A stretch of DNA of 64,000 bases from contig NZ_AP014627.1 of NCBI RefSeq assembly GCF_001547895.1, positions 1,739,501 to 1,803,500 of the forward strand, read 5' to 3'. Positions 51,131-60,049 of this stretch are shown one piece after another; position 1 is the first letter of the stretch; the number at the start of each line of letters is the position of its first letter. The DNA is from Pseudomonas sp. Os17 (GTDB lineage: Bacteria; Pseudomonadota; Gammaproteobacteria; Pseudomonadales; Pseudomonadaceae). The notes below the pieces were generated by a model. The model was given only the letters and a program-made list of their open reading frames with translations, was not told the DNA's origin and did no database searches. Position numbers and translations under genes: made by a program.

Positions 51131-51262
51131 TCAGTCTTCGCTGTCGGCCTTGCGGCGGTCGGCGGCTTCTTGCACTACAGGCTTTTCAGCACTGGCTTGG
51201 GGCGGGGTGGTCTGCTCAGTTTCGTGCAGGCTTGGGAAGGGGAGATTCGGGATCTCATGCAT
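51131..51262 (-). CDS. Small protein, 43 residues
   Basis: ATG 51262 is preceded on the minus strand by GAGGAG at eight bases. Sequence 'MHEIPNLPFPSLHETEQTTP' continues with a Glu/Ala/Lys-rich disordered tail ending 'RRKADSED'. It resembles short disordered proteins common in pseudomonads; function unknown. 51263-51459 upstream shows no gene. Confidence 0.55.
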   Translation of the reverse strand: MHEIPNLPFPSLHETEQTTPPQASAEKPVVQEAADRRKADSED

Positions 51263-51459
51263 GTCGTTGCTCCTCGCAAAGTCTGTTTTTTAAATCGCTG
51301 GGTAGGTCCGCGCTTTTAAAAAGCCTGGGCAGGATACAGCACTGGAAATGACAAAAAGATTTTTATCGCGATTTTTTGGGATGAAAGGATCAGGGCCGCG
51401 CCGCAAGTGCCTTGCCGAGGTGGGCGTCCTTTAGACGCCCGCCTCGGCAAACACATGTT

Positions 51460-52650
51460 TCAGACGACCCGGGCGATGGCCTCGGCCAGCAGGTCCAGGC
51501 GGGTGGCGTCGATCCCGGCCACGTTGGCACGGCCGGAGCTGACCATGTACACGCTGTGCTGCTCACGCAGCGCCTGCACCTGAGCCGGGCTCAGGCCGGT
51601 GTAGGAGAACATCCCGCGTTGCACACCGATATGGGCGAAGCGCTCGGCCAGGCCATGGGGTTGCAAGGCCTCCACCAGGCCGGCGCGCAGTTGCGCGATG
51701 CGCTGGCGCATGGCTTCCACTTCGTCGATCCAGAGGCGCTTGAGTTCGGCATCGCCAAGGATGGTGGCGACCACTGCAGCGCCGTGATCCGGTGGTGTGG
51801 ACCACAGGTTGCGGGCGATGTGGGCCAGTTGGCTGCGCACGTCCAGCAGTTTTTCGCCGTCCTGAGCGCAAACGATCAGGGCGCCGGTGCGGTCGCGGTA
51901 CAGGCCGAAGTTCTTCGAGCAGGAGCTGGTGATCAGCACTTCCGGCAGTTCGGCGGCGAACAGCCGCACCGCCCAGGCATCCTGCTCCAGGCCATCGCCA
52001 AAGCCCTGGTAGGCGAAGTCGATCAGTGGCAGCAGCTTGCGGCTGCGCACCACGTCCAGTACCCGTTGCCAGTCGGCGTGGCTGAGGTCGAAGCCGGTCG
52101 GGTTGTGGCAGCAGGCGTGCAGCAGCACCACATCGCCCTCGGGCACCCGGTTCAGGGTCGCCAGCATGGCCTCGACGTCCAGGCGGTTGTCGCTGCCCAC
52201 GTAAGGGTAGTGACTGACCTTGACTCCGGCTGCGGCGAAGATGGTTTCGTGGATCGGCCAGGTCGGATCGCTCAGCCACACGCCACGGCCCGGCAGGCAG
52301 TGGGCGATGAAGTCGGCGCTCAGGCGCAGGGCGCCAGTGCCGCCCGGGGTCTGGGTGGCACCGACGCGCTGGCTGGCGATCAGCGCAGAGTCGCTGCCCA
52401 GCACCAGTTCATTGATCACCTTGCCGAAGGCCGCGTCGCCGTGGCCGCCGATGTAGATCTTGGTGTCCTGGCGATCCACCAGGCGCTGCTCGGCCAGCTT
52501 CACCGAACGCGGAATCGGAGTCAGGCCCTGGGCGTCTTTGTAGACCCCCACGCCGAGGTCGAACTTGTTCGGATTGGGATCGCTGGCGTAGGCCCCCATC
52601 AGGCCGAGAATCGGGTCGCCGGGTACCCGGCCGATGGCGTCAAAATGCAT
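51460..52650 (-). CDS. phhC: Aromatic amino acid aminotransferase
   Basis: 396 residues from ATG 52650. Class I PLP enzyme: 'LGVGVYKDAQGLTPIPRSVK', 'LHACCHNPTGFDLS', and the PLP lysine in 'SSCSKNFGLYRDR' with the arginine that binds the substrate carboxylate near the end ('SSGRANVAG'). It transaminates tyrosine and phenylalanine to their keto acids. Its ATG overlaps the phhB stop by one base. Confidence 0.92.
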   Translation of the reverse strand: MHFDAIGRVPGDPILGLMGAYASDPNPNKFDLGVGVYKDAQGLTPIPRSVKLAEQRLVDRQDTKIYIGGHGDAAFGKVINELVLGSDSALIASQRVGATQTPGGTGALRLSADFIAHCLPGRGVWLSDPTWPIHETIFAAAGVKVSHYPYVGSDNRLDVEAMLATLNRVPEGDVVLLHACCHNPTGFDLSHADWQRVLDVVRSRKLLPLIDFAYQGFGDGLEQDAWAVRLFAAELPEVLITSSCSKNFGLYRDRTGALIVCAQDGEKLLDVRSQLAHIARNLWSTPPDHGAAVVATILGDAELKRLWIDEVEAMRQRIAQLRAGLVEALQPHGLAERFAHIGVQRGMFSYTGLSPAQVQALREQHSVYMVSSGRANVAGIDATRLDLLAEAIARVV

Positions 52651-53006
52651 TACTTGCGTCCTTCTGCGGTCTTGGCCACTTCGTCGGTGCGGGCGGCCAT
52701 GATGAAGTCGTTGCGGTGCAGGCCCTTGATCGAGTGGCTCCACCAGGTCACGGTGACCTTGCCCCACTCGGTGAGCAGGCCCGGGTGATGACCTTCGGCT
52801 TCGGAGATCTCGCCCATGGCGTTGGTGAAGGCCAGGGCGAACTTGAAGTTCTTGAACAGGAAGACTTTTTCCAGCTGCATCACGCCGTCGCGAACTTCGA
52901 TGTTCCAGTCAGGGATCTGCTTGATCAGTACCGGCAGTTCTTCGTCGCTGACTTGTGGAGCATCGGCGCGGCAGGCTTCGCAATGGGCTTGGTTCAGAGC
53001 GGTCAT
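52650..53006 (-). CDS. phhB: Pterin-4a-carbinolamine dehydratase
   Basis: 118 residues. The catalytic block '[20 protein letters not shown]' has the His pair and aromatic residues of DCoH/PCD. It regenerates the tetrahydropterin cofactor used by PhhA. The stop overlaps the phhC start (TAATG), the usual coupling in the phhABC operon. Confidence 0.95.
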   Translation of the reverse strand: MTALNQAHCEACRADAPQVSDEELPVLIKQIPDWNIEVRDGVMQLEKVFLFKNFKFALAFTNAMGEISEAEGHHPGLLTEWGKVTVTWWSHSIKGLHRNDFIMAARTDEVAKTAEGRK

Positions 53007-53075
53007 GGTGTGTTCCTGAGTTCGATTCTTGTTGGAAGTTACTATCTTTCGCAGCGGCTCGCGAGTGCGAACCGC

Positions 53076-53867
53076 TCAGGCCGCCTTGGGTTTTGGCGGG
53101 AACTTGGGCGCGTGCAGGCCCAGCTGCATGCCTTGGTGGACCAGGGCCATGATGTCTTCATGGGCCAGGTCGAACAGGCGCTTGAGGTTGGGCAGGACGA
53201 AATAGATCGGTTGCAGGATGTCGATGCGATACGGCGTGCGCATGGCTTCCAGCGGGTCGAAGGCCTGGTGTTCCGGGGCTTCGGAGAGGCTGTATACGGT
53301 TTCCTTGGGCGAGGAGAGGATGCCACCGCCATAGATGCGTCGCCCGGCCGGGGTTTCTACCAGGCCGAACTCGATGGTCATCCAGTACAGGCGCGCCAGG
53401 TATACCCGCTCTTCCTTGGTGGCTTGCAGGCCGAGCTTGCCGTAGGTGTGGGTGAATTCAGCGAACCAGGGGTTGGTCAACAGCGGGCAGTGGCCGAAGA
53501 TCTCGTGGAAGATGTCCGGCTCCTGCAGGTAGTCCAGCTCTTCTGGGGTGCGAATGAAGGTCGCCACCGGGAAACGCTTGCTGGCCAGCAGTTCGAAAAA
53601 GGTCTGAAAGGGAATCAGCGCCGGCACCCGGGCCACTTGCCAGCCGGTGGTTTCGCCGAGGACCTTGTTGATTTCGCTCAACTGCGGGATGCGATCGTGG
53701 GGCAGTCCGAGTTTCTCGATGCCATCCAGATACTCCTGGCACGCACGACCTTCGATGACTTTCAGCTGACGCGTGATCAGGGTGTTCCACACCGCGTGTT
53801 CTTCGGGTGGATAGTCGATAAAACCTTGCGCGTCGGGCTCGCGGGCCACGTACTGCGTCTGCTTCAT
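53076..53867 (-). CDS. phhA: Phenylalanine 4-monooxygenase
   Basis: 263 residues. The iron ligands of aromatic amino acid hydroxylases are present: His121 and His126 in 'FHEIFGHCPLL' and Glu167 in 'YWMTIEFGLVE'. It hydroxylates phenylalanine to tyrosine with a tetrahydropterin and oxygen. First gene of phhABC, divergent from phhR, whose product activates it. Confidence 0.96.
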   Translation of the reverse strand: MKQTQYVAREPDAQGFIDYPPEEHAVWNTLITRQLKVIEGRACQEYLDGIEKLGLPHDRIPQLSEINKVLGETTGWQVARVPALIPFQTFFELLASKRFPVATFIRTPEELDYLQEPDIFHEIFGHCPLLTNPWFAEFTHTYGKLGLQATKEERVYLARLYWMTIEFGLVETPAGRRIYGGGILSSPKETVYSLSEAPEHQAFDPLEAMRTPYRIDILQPIYFVLPNLKRLFDLAHEDIMALVHQGMQLGLHAPKFPPKPKAA

Positions 53868-54172
53868 GCTGCTCTCCTGCCAGGGGATGCGTTCTTGTTA
53901 TGTGTGACCCCAGTCTTACCCGAGGGTGCGACGCTTTGCAGCAGGCGTTCGGTGGGCGTGAGGGGCTATTGGGTGTCTATTTGTAAAGTAATCGTTACGA
54001 ATTTGCCTGGATGGCCGCCGTGTTGTGGGTTTTCAGCTTTGAAAAAGCCCTTTGCTGTCACATAATCTTGACGATTATCTGCGTCACCCTGCAGAAAGTT
54101 TGCCAAGGTCGGCGTCAAAAACGTCGGTTTTTGGCGTTTATGCCCTTTATCATCAGCTCCGGGCCTCCTTTT
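53868..54172. promoter_or_regulatory. phhA-phhR intergenic control region
   Basis: 305 bases with no gene. TGTAAA-N6-GTTACG (53982-53999) is close to the TyrR/PhhR box (TGTAAA-N6-TTTACA). TGACG (54069-54073) and CGTCA (54082-54086) form another inverted repeat. CAAAAAC/GTTTTTG (54116-54133) is a hairpin in the phhR leader. I see no good -24/-12 sigma-54 promoter. Confidence 0.6.
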
Positions 54173-55735
54173 ATGCGTATCAAAGTTCACTGCCAGAACC
54201 GCATCGGCATCCTGCGCGACATTCTCAATCTGCTGGTGGAGTACGGGATCAACGTGGCCCGTGGCGAAGTGGGGGGCGAGCATGGCAACGCCATCTACCT
54301 GCACTGCCCGAACCTGATCAATCTGCAGTTCCAGGCGCTGCGCCCCAAGTTCGAATCCATCGCCGGGGTCTTCGGTGTCAAGCGTGTCGGGCTGATGCCC
54401 AGCGAGCGTCGGCATATGGAGCTCAATGCGCTGCTGGGGGCGCTGGAGTTCCCGGTGTTGTCCATCGATATGGGCGGCTCCATCGTTGCCGCCAACCGGG
54501 CGGCGGCGCAGTTGCTGGGGGTGCGGGTGGATGAGGTGCCGGGCATTCCCCTGTCGCGCTATGCCGAGGACTTCGACTTGCCGGAACTGGTACGGGCCAA
54601 CCAGTCGCGGATCAACGGGCTGCGGGTCAAGGTCAAGGGCGATGTGTTCCTGGCGGACATCGCCCCGCTGCAATCCGAGCACGACGACAGCGAGGCCATG
54701 GCCGGCGCGGTATTGACCTTGCATCGGGCGGATCGGGTCGGTGAGCGCATCTACAACGTGCGCAAGCAGGAGTTGCGCGGTTTTGACAGTATTTTCCAGA
54801 GTTCGAAAGTCATGGCGGCGGTGGTGCGTGAGGCACGGCGCATGGCGCCGCTGGATGCGCCGCTGTTGATCGAGGGCGAAACCGGCACCGGCAAGGAGCT
54901 GCTGGCCCGCGCCTGCCACCTGGCCAGCCCGCGGGGGCAATCGCCACTGATGGCCCTGAACTGCGCCGGGTTGCCGGAATCCATGGCTGAAACCGAGCTG
55001 TTCGGCTATGGCCCCGGGGCCTTCGAAGGGGCGCGGGCCGAGGGCAAGCTGGGACTGTTGGAACTGACCGCCGGAGGCACCCTGTTTCTCGACGGCGTGG
55101 GGGAGATGAGCCCGCGTCTGCAGGTCAAGTTGCTGCGTTTTCTGCAGGATGGCTGCTTCCGGCGGGTGGGCAGTGATGAAGAGGTGTATCTGGATGTGCG
55201 GGTAATTTGCGCGACTCAGGTCGACCTGTCGGAGCTCTGTGCCCGGGGCGAGTTTCGCCAGGACCTCTATCACCGGCTGAATGTGCTGTCGCTGCACATA
55301 CCGCCCCTGCGCGAATGCCTCGATGGCCTGACCCCGCTGGTGGAGCATTTTCTCGATCAGGCCAGCCGGCAGATCGGCTGCCCGCTGCCGCGACTGGCAC
55401 CGGCGGCCATGGAGCGCCTGAGTCACTACCACTGGCCGGGCAACGTCCGGCAGTTGGAGAACGTGTTGTTCCAGGCGGTCTCGTTGTGTGATGGCGGCAT
55501 GGTCAAGGCCGAGCACATCCGCTTGCCGGACTACGGTGCCCGTCAGCCCCTGGGGGATTTCTCCCTGGAGGGCGGCCTGGAACAGATCGTCGGGCGCTTT
55601 GAGAAGGCCGTGCTGGAAAGCCTGTATGCCGAGCATCCCAGCAGCCGGCAGTTGGGCAAGCGTCTGGGGGTGTCCCATACCACCATTGCCAACAAGTTGC
55701 GCCAGTACGAGGTCGGCAAGGAATCTCCGGAATAA
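54173..55735 (+). CDS. phhR: TyrR/PhhR-type regulator of aromatic amino acid use
   Basis: 520 residues from ATG 54173. ACT domain (about 1-70; 'MRIKVHCQNRIGILRDILNL'), PAS-like domain (about 78-190), AAA+ domain (about 205-430; Walker A 'EGETGTGKELLA') and a Fis-type helix-turn-helix at the end ('SSRQLGKRLGVSHTTIANKL'). Two features differ from standard sigma-54 activators: the GAFTGA loop is 'GAFEGA', and the Walker B reads 'LFLDGVGEM' without the usual Glu after Asp. This fits a TyrR-like factor that works with sigma-70. It should sense phenylalanine/tyrosine and control phhABC. Confidence 0.92.
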   Translation: MRIKVHCQNRIGILRDILNLLVEYGINVARGEVGGEHGNAIYLHCPNLINLQFQALRPKFESIAGVFGVKRVGLMPSERRHMELNALLGALEFPVLSIDMGGSIVAANRAAAQLLGVRVDEVPGIPLSRYAEDFDLPELVRANQSRINGLRVKVKGDVFLADIAPLQSEHDDSEAMAGAVLTLHRADRVGERIYNVRKQELRGFDSIFQSSKVMAAVVREARRMAPLDAPLLIEGETGTGKELLARACHLASPRGQSPLMALNCAGLPESMAETELFGYGPGAFEGARAEGKLGLLELTAGGTLFLDGVGEMSPRLQVKLLRFLQDGCFRRVGSDEEVYLDVRVICATQVDLSELCARGEFRQDLYHRLNVLSLHIPPLRECLDGLTPLVEHFLDQASRQIGCPLPRLAPAAMERLSHYHWPGNVRQLENVLFQAVSLCDGGMVKAEHIRLPDYGARQPLGDFSLEGGLEQIVGRFEKAVLESLYAEHPSSRQLGKRLGVSHTTIANKLRQYEVGKESPE

Positions 55736-55764
55736 AAAAGCCCCGCTGATGAAGCGGGGCTTTT
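55736..55764. terminator. Bidirectional terminator
   Basis: AAAAGCCCCGC (55736-55746) pairs with GCGGGGCTTTT (55754-55764). It serves phhR on the plus strand and the methyltransferase gene on the minus strand. Confidence 0.93.
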
Positions 55765-55788
55765 CGTTTGGCTCGGGGCTGGCTGTCT

Positions 55789-56511
55789 TCAGATATGGAA
55801 GTAGCCGACACAGGAGTCAAAAGGCAGGCGCTTGAGTTCGATCTTGTTCATGTCGAACACTTCGCGCAGGGCCTTGGTTTCGCCCGGGAAGTTGCGGTAG
55901 GCGACTTCGTCGAGAACCACGATGGCGCCCTTGGGCATGTACGGCAGGAAGGTTTCCAACGCGACCTTGGTGGGTTCGTACAGGTCGGTGTCGAGGATCA
56001 GCATGGCCACTACCAGGTCCGGACGCGATTTGACGAATTCCGGCACGGTCTTGCAGATGTCGCCCTTGACCAGCTCGCAGCGCGGGATACGGTTCACCGG
56101 ACGCAGCAGGTCGTTGGCATCGATCATGTCCTGGATCAGCGACTGGTCGGTGTCGGAGAACATGCTTTCGTTGATGTCGGCCGGGTCTTCGTCCTTGTTG
56201 ATGCTGGTGAAGCCTTCGAACGTGTCGAAGCCCACAATGGAGCGGTTGATGGCGTAAGGCTCGAGGATCATCGACAGGTGCATGTAGAGCATCAGTGAGT
56301 TGCCCTTGTACACGCCGCATTCGATGATCGCGCCGGGTACATCCATGACCTTCTTGAACAGCTCCATGCGCGACAGCGCGGCGGTGACGTTGATGCGGTT
56401 GGCGAAGACGAAGGGTGCGTCGGCAACGTACTCGGCGTCGACCCGCTTGAGTACGCCGGCGCGGGTTTCGTTGTATTCGGCTTCGGCGGGGGTAAGGCGA
56501 CGTTTGGTCAT
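55789..56511 (-). CDS. TylF/MycF-type class I methyltransferase
   Basis: 240 residues from ATG 56511, which overlaps the TGA of the upstream oxygenase gene (ATGA). 'GAIIECGVYKGNSLMLYMHL' is the SAM-binding loop, 'IVGFDTFEGF' and 'MLILDTDLYEPTKVALETFL' the TylF signature including the metal-binding acidic residues. TylF enzymes O-methylate sugars. With the coupled 2-oxoglutarate oxygenase it could modify a sugar or amino-acid residue, perhaps on the flagellum or O-antigen; the target is an inference from the neighbouring flagellar operon. Confidence 0.8.
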   Translation of the reverse strand: MTKRRLTPAEAEYNETRAGVLKRVDAEYVADAPFVFANRINVTAALSRMELFKKVMDVPGAIIECGVYKGNSLMLYMHLSMILEPYAINRSIVGFDTFEGFTSINKDEDPADINESMFSDTDQSLIQDMIDANDLLRPVNRIPRCELVKGDICKTVPEFVKSRPDLVVAMLILDTDLYEPTKVALETFLPYMPKGAIVVLDEVAYRNFPGETKALREVFDMNKIELKRLPFDSCVGYFHI

Positions 56512-57374
56512 GGCTTGAATCCTTGGAAATTCGAGAAGTCGTGGGCGTGGAAGTAGTCTTTGAAGCCGGAGCCGACGTCGGGGCAGGCGCTGTCGACGTT
56601 GGGGGCTCCGCGGTGGTGTTTCAGGTCTTCGAGGTGCATCAGGCGGAAGTCCACGCTGAAGCGGGTGCGATCGGTGTGGTTGGGCACCGTGCCGTGCAGG
56701 TGCGAGCCGGAGAACACCAGCATCTCGCCGCAATTGCCGGCAATGCGGATCTCCGAGGCGTTGTCGATCTCTTCCAGGGGAACTGGATGGACCCGCACTT
56801 CTTCTGTCAGGTTGTCCTTGGCCTTGTGGCGCTGGTTACTGATCCAGTCCTTCAGGCTCCAGTCTTTCGAGGTGTTGGCCACCGGCTTCTCGAAGTAGCC
56901 GGGGTTGATCATCATGGTCTGGTCCGGGGTGATGCTGTAGACCGGCATCCAGGTGTTGATCTGGCAGTCCACGCTGCCATACCAGCTGTCGCGATGAGGC
57001 TTGTAGGCGTAGCTGACGCCGGCGTGGAGGTAGTCGTAGTTGGGCACGACCCGCAGGCGCGGTACGTCGAAAATGTAGTCCCGAGGATCGATGCCGATCT
57101 CGTGAATGAAGGCAAGGATCAGATCCTTGACGCGCTGGCTGTTGGTGAACTGGCCCTTGAGTCGGGTAACCCGGCTGACGAACTCTTCTACCGGCATCAT
57201 CGTGTGCAGAGCCTGGTGGTTGGTTTCGCCATCGAATGCCGCGGTGATGCTTTCCTTGGCGTACCCGCAGAGTTCTTTTGCGGTGGCCAGGTCAGTGTCC
57301 AGGAAGATATCCCCGGAATAGATGGCTTCCTTGAAGTCGGCTGTCTTGCGCAGCTGATTGAGGTACAGGTTCAA
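56508..57374 (-). CDS. Fe(II)/2-oxoglutarate-dependent oxygenase
   Basis: 288 residues from a TTG start at 57374, which has AAGGAG at about seven bases on the minus strand. The jelly-roll motif is present: 'HRDSWYG' (HxD) and 'HLHGTVPNHTDRTRFSVDFR' with the distal His and the Arg that binds 2-oxoglutarate. The family is phytanoyl-CoA-dioxygenase-like. It is translationally coupled to the TylF-like gene, so the pair probably acts on one substrate, oxidation followed by methylation or vice versa. Confidence 0.82.
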   Translation of the reverse strand: MNLYLNQLRKTADFKEAIYSGDIFLDTDLATAKELCGYAKESITAAFDGETNHQALHTMMPVEEFVSRVTRLKGQFTNSQRVKDLILAFIHEIGIDPRDYIFDVPRLRVVPNYDYLHAGVSYAYKPHRDSWYGSVDCQINTWMPVYSITPDQTMMINPGYFEKPVANTSKDWSLKDWISNQRHKAKDNLTEEVRVHPVPLEEIDNASEIRIAGNCGEMLVFSGSHLHGTVPNHTDRTRFSVDFRLMHLEDLKHHRGAPNVDSACPDVGSGFKDYFHAHDFSNFQGFKP

Positions 57375-57705
57375 AGTGGTTCTCCTTGGCAGTCACTGGC
57401 TTAGGTGTCGGCCACCCCCCTGCAAACTGAAGTCGCGAGCGCCAGCGACTGTGTCTAGCAAGAACTGTTCACAAAGTGCCGGCTTGGTGGTCGAAAGTTC
57501 CCCGGGAGCGCGACCGATACTTGCCGTCAGCGGCATAAGTCCGCCGTTTTTTCGTCTCTTGGCTCGTCTTGAAAACCACGTTGCTTGCGTTAAAGCCCCG
57601 GCCTGCATGGTGTGCGTTGCTTGGCGTGGAAGTTGGTGTAGAAATTGCTTGCGCCATGCCTACTACAGCGTGGGGCGGCAAACGTCCGGCAGATGAGGAA
57701 CGATT
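57375..57705 (+). promoter_or_regulatory. flgF promoter region with sigma-54 site
   Basis: 331 bases without a gene. TGGTGTAGAAATTGCT (57634-57649) matches the sigma-54 consensus TGGCACG-N4-TTGC with correct GG/GC spacing, 57 bases before flgF. An overlapping TGGCGTGGAAGTTGGT is a better -24 but lacks the -12 GC. FleQ/FleR control by sigma-54 is usual for these genes in Pseudomonas. Confidence 0.7.
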
Positions 57706-58446
57706 GTGGACAAGTACCTTTATGTGGCAATGACCGGCGCCAGCCAGAACGCACTGGCGCAAAAGGCTCATGCCAACAATCTGGCGAACATCTCCACCAA
57801 CGGCTTTCAGCGCGACCTGGAACAGGCGCGCGCGATGCCGGTGTTTGGTGACAGTTTTCCGGCGCGGGCCTTTGCCATGGGCGAGCGGCCAGCCACGGAC
57901 TTTACTCCCGGCTCGATGGTGGAAACCGGTCGTGACCTGGACGTAGCCGTCAGCGGCAAGGGCTGGATCGCCGTGCAAAGCCCCGATGGCAGCGAAAGCT
58001 ATGTGCGCACCGGCAGCTTGAACGTCGACGCCCTGGGTGTGCTGCGTGCCGGCAACGGCATGCCGGTCATGGGCAACGGCGGTCCGATCGCCGTGCCGCC
58101 TGAGCAGAAGATCGAAGTGGGCCAGGACGGCACCATCAGCATCCGTGCCATGGGTGAGGGGCCGCGGGTCATGGCCGAGGTCGATCGCATCAAGCTGGTC
58201 AATCCGGACATCAAGAACCTGACCAAAGGGCTCGATGGCTCGATCAAGACCAAGGACGGCCAGCCGGCGCCGGCCGATGCCAATGTCCAGCTGGTGTCGG
58301 GATTCCTGGAGTCGAGCAACGTCAATGCCGTGGAAGAGATGACCGCAGTACTGGCCTTGTCCAGGCAGTTCGAATTGCACATCAAGATGATGAACAGCGC
58401 CAAAGAAGACGACCAGGCCATGGCTCGGGTCTTGCAGATCAGCTAA
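57706..58446 (+). CDS. flgF: Flagellar basal-body rod protein FlgF
   Basis: 246 residues from a GTG start (AGGA seven bases upstream). N-terminal rod signature 'AMTGASQNALAQKAHANNLA' + 'NISTNGFQRDL' and C-terminal 'ESSNVNAVEEMTAVLALSRQ' coiled helix. Part of the proximal rod. First gene of the flg run in the window. Confidence 0.95.
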   Translation: MDKYLYVAMTGASQNALAQKAHANNLANISTNGFQRDLEQARAMPVFGDSFPARAFAMGERPATDFTPGSMVETGRDLDVAVSGKGWIAVQSPDGSESYVRTGSLNVDALGVLRAGNGMPVMGNGGPIAVPPEQKIEVGQDGTISIRAMGEGPRVMAEVDRIKLVNPDIKNLTKGLDGSIKTKDGQPAPADANVQLVSGFLESSNVNAVEEMTAVLALSRQFELHIKMMNSAKEDDQAMARVLQIS

Positions 58447-58491
58447 TTACCAGTACCTAGCGCCGTAAAACAGGCGCGAGAGGAGAATCGA

Positions 58492-59277
58492 ATGCTTCCG
58501 GCTCTATGGGTTGCCAAAACCGGTCTGTCCGCCCAGGACACCAACCTGAGTGTGATTTCCAACAACCTGGCGAACGTCTCGACCACGGGTTTCAAGCGTG
58601 ATCGCGCGGAATTCCAGGACCTGCTGTACCAGATCAAGCGTCAACCGGGTGCCCAGTCGACCCAGGACAGCGAACTGCCAAGCGGCCTGCAGGTCGGTAC
58701 CGGTGTGCGCATTGTCGGCACCCAGAAGAACTTCACCGCCGGCAGCCTGCAAACCACCGAGCAGCCGCTGGACCTGGCGATCAACGGCCGCGGTTTCTTC
58801 CAGATCCTGCAACCCGACGGCACCACGGCCTACACCCGTGACGGCACCTTCCACCTCAACTCCAATGGCCAGATCGTCACCGCCAGTGGTTTTGCCCTGG
58901 AACCGGCGATTGTCGTGCCCAACGACGCGCAGACTTTCACTGTGGGTCAGGACGGCACCGTATCCATCACCATCGCCGGCAACCCGGCGTCCCAGGTGAT
59001 CGGCAACCTGCAAACCGCCGACTTCATCAACCCGGCCGGCCTGCAGGCCCAGGGCAACAACCTGTTCCTGGAAACCGCCGCCAGCGGCGCGCCGCAGATC
59101 GGTACCCCGGGTCTCAACGGTTTCGGCACCACCCTGCAGAACACTCTGGAAGCGTCCAACGTCAGTACGGTCGAGGAGATGGTCAACATGATCACCACCC
59201 AGCGTGCCTACGAGATGAACTCCAAGGTGATCTCCACCGCCGACCAGATGCTCTCGTTCATAACGCAGAAGCTGTAA
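58492..59277 (+). CDS. flgG: Flagellar distal rod protein FlgG
   Basis: 261 residues. N-terminal 'LPALWVAKTGLSAQDTNLSV' + 'ISNNLANVSTTGFKRDRAEF', C-terminal 'ASNVSTVEEMVNMITTQRAY'. Length is the usual 260-262. Strong GAGAGGAG ribosome site. Distal rod, 45 bases after flgF. Confidence 0.96.
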   Translation: MLPALWVAKTGLSAQDTNLSVISNNLANVSTTGFKRDRAEFQDLLYQIKRQPGAQSTQDSELPSGLQVGTGVRIVGTQKNFTAGSLQTTEQPLDLAINGRGFFQILQPDGTTAYTRDGTFHLNSNGQIVTASGFALEPAIVVPNDAQTFTVGQDGTVSITIAGNPASQVIGNLQTADFINPAGLQAQGNNLFLETAASGAPQIGTPGLNGFGTTLQNTLEASNVSTVEEMVNMITTQRAYEMNSKVISTADQMLSFITQKL

Positions 59278-59338
59278 TCAAGTCTTGAGGTCGCCACAGG
59301 TCTGATGTGGCGTGCCGGCAACATCGTGAGGAAGGGTC

Positions 59339-60034
59339 ATGAATCGGTTTATTTGTGTTCTAGCGCTGAGTGGGAGTGCCGTGCTTGCGGGCTGTGTTGC
59401 CCCGCCGCCCAAGCCCAATGACCCTTACTACGCGCCAGTATTGCCTCGTACACCGCTGCCTTCCGCGTCCAACAATGGCTCGATTTACCAGGCCGGCTTC
59501 GAGCAGAACCTGTACAGCGACCGCAAGGCGTTCCGGGTCGGTGACATTATCACCATCACCCTGAACGAGCGGACCAACGCCAGCAAGGGCGCCAACTCGG
59601 CCCTGACCAAGACCAGCTCCAACAGCGTTGGCCTGACCTCGCTGTTCGGTGCCGTACCCAACACCAACAACCCGTTGGGCGATGGCGACCTGACCCTCAA
59701 TGCCGGCTACAGCGGCAACCGTGCGACCAAGGGCGACAGCAAGGCGGCGCAGAGCAACAGCCTGACCGGTTCGATCACCGTCACCGTGGCCGATGTGTTG
59801 CCCAACGGCATCATCGCGGTACGCGGCGAGAAGTGGATGACCCTCAACACCGGCGACGAGCTGGTGCGGATCGCCGGCCTGGTCCGGGCCGACGATATTG
59901 CCACTGACAACACCGTTTCCTCGACCCGAGTGGCGGATGCGCGCATCACCTATTCGGGCACCGGCTCCTTTGCCGATGCCAACCAGCCTGGCTGGTTCGA
60001 CCGTTTCTTCCTCAGCCCGCTGTTCCCTTTCTAG
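59339..60034 (+). CDS. flgH: Flagellar L-ring protein FlgH
   Basis: 231 residues with a lipoprotein signal ('[17 protein letters not shown]', lipidated Cys at about 18). '[20 protein letters not shown]' and '[20 protein letters not shown]' are FlgH signatures. Forms the outer-membrane L ring. Confidence 0.96.
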   Translation: MNRFICVLALSGSAVLAGCVAPPPKPNDPYYAPVLPRTPLPSASNNGSIYQAGFEQNLYSDRKAFRVGDIITITLNERTNASKGANSALTKTSSNSVGLTSLFGAVPNTNNPLGDGDLTLNAGYSGNRATKGDSKAAQSNSLTGSITVTVADVLPNGIIAVRGEKWMTLNTGDELVRIAGLVRADDIATDNTVSSTRVADARITYSGTGSFADANQPGWFDRFFLSPLFPF

Positions 60035-60049
60035 GTGATGAGAAGCCTC

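Noticed and set aside
53868..53975. Sigma-54 promoter for phhA
   Set aside because: No GG-N10-GC pair in good context on the minus strand upstream of phhA; the PhhR motifs also argue against it.
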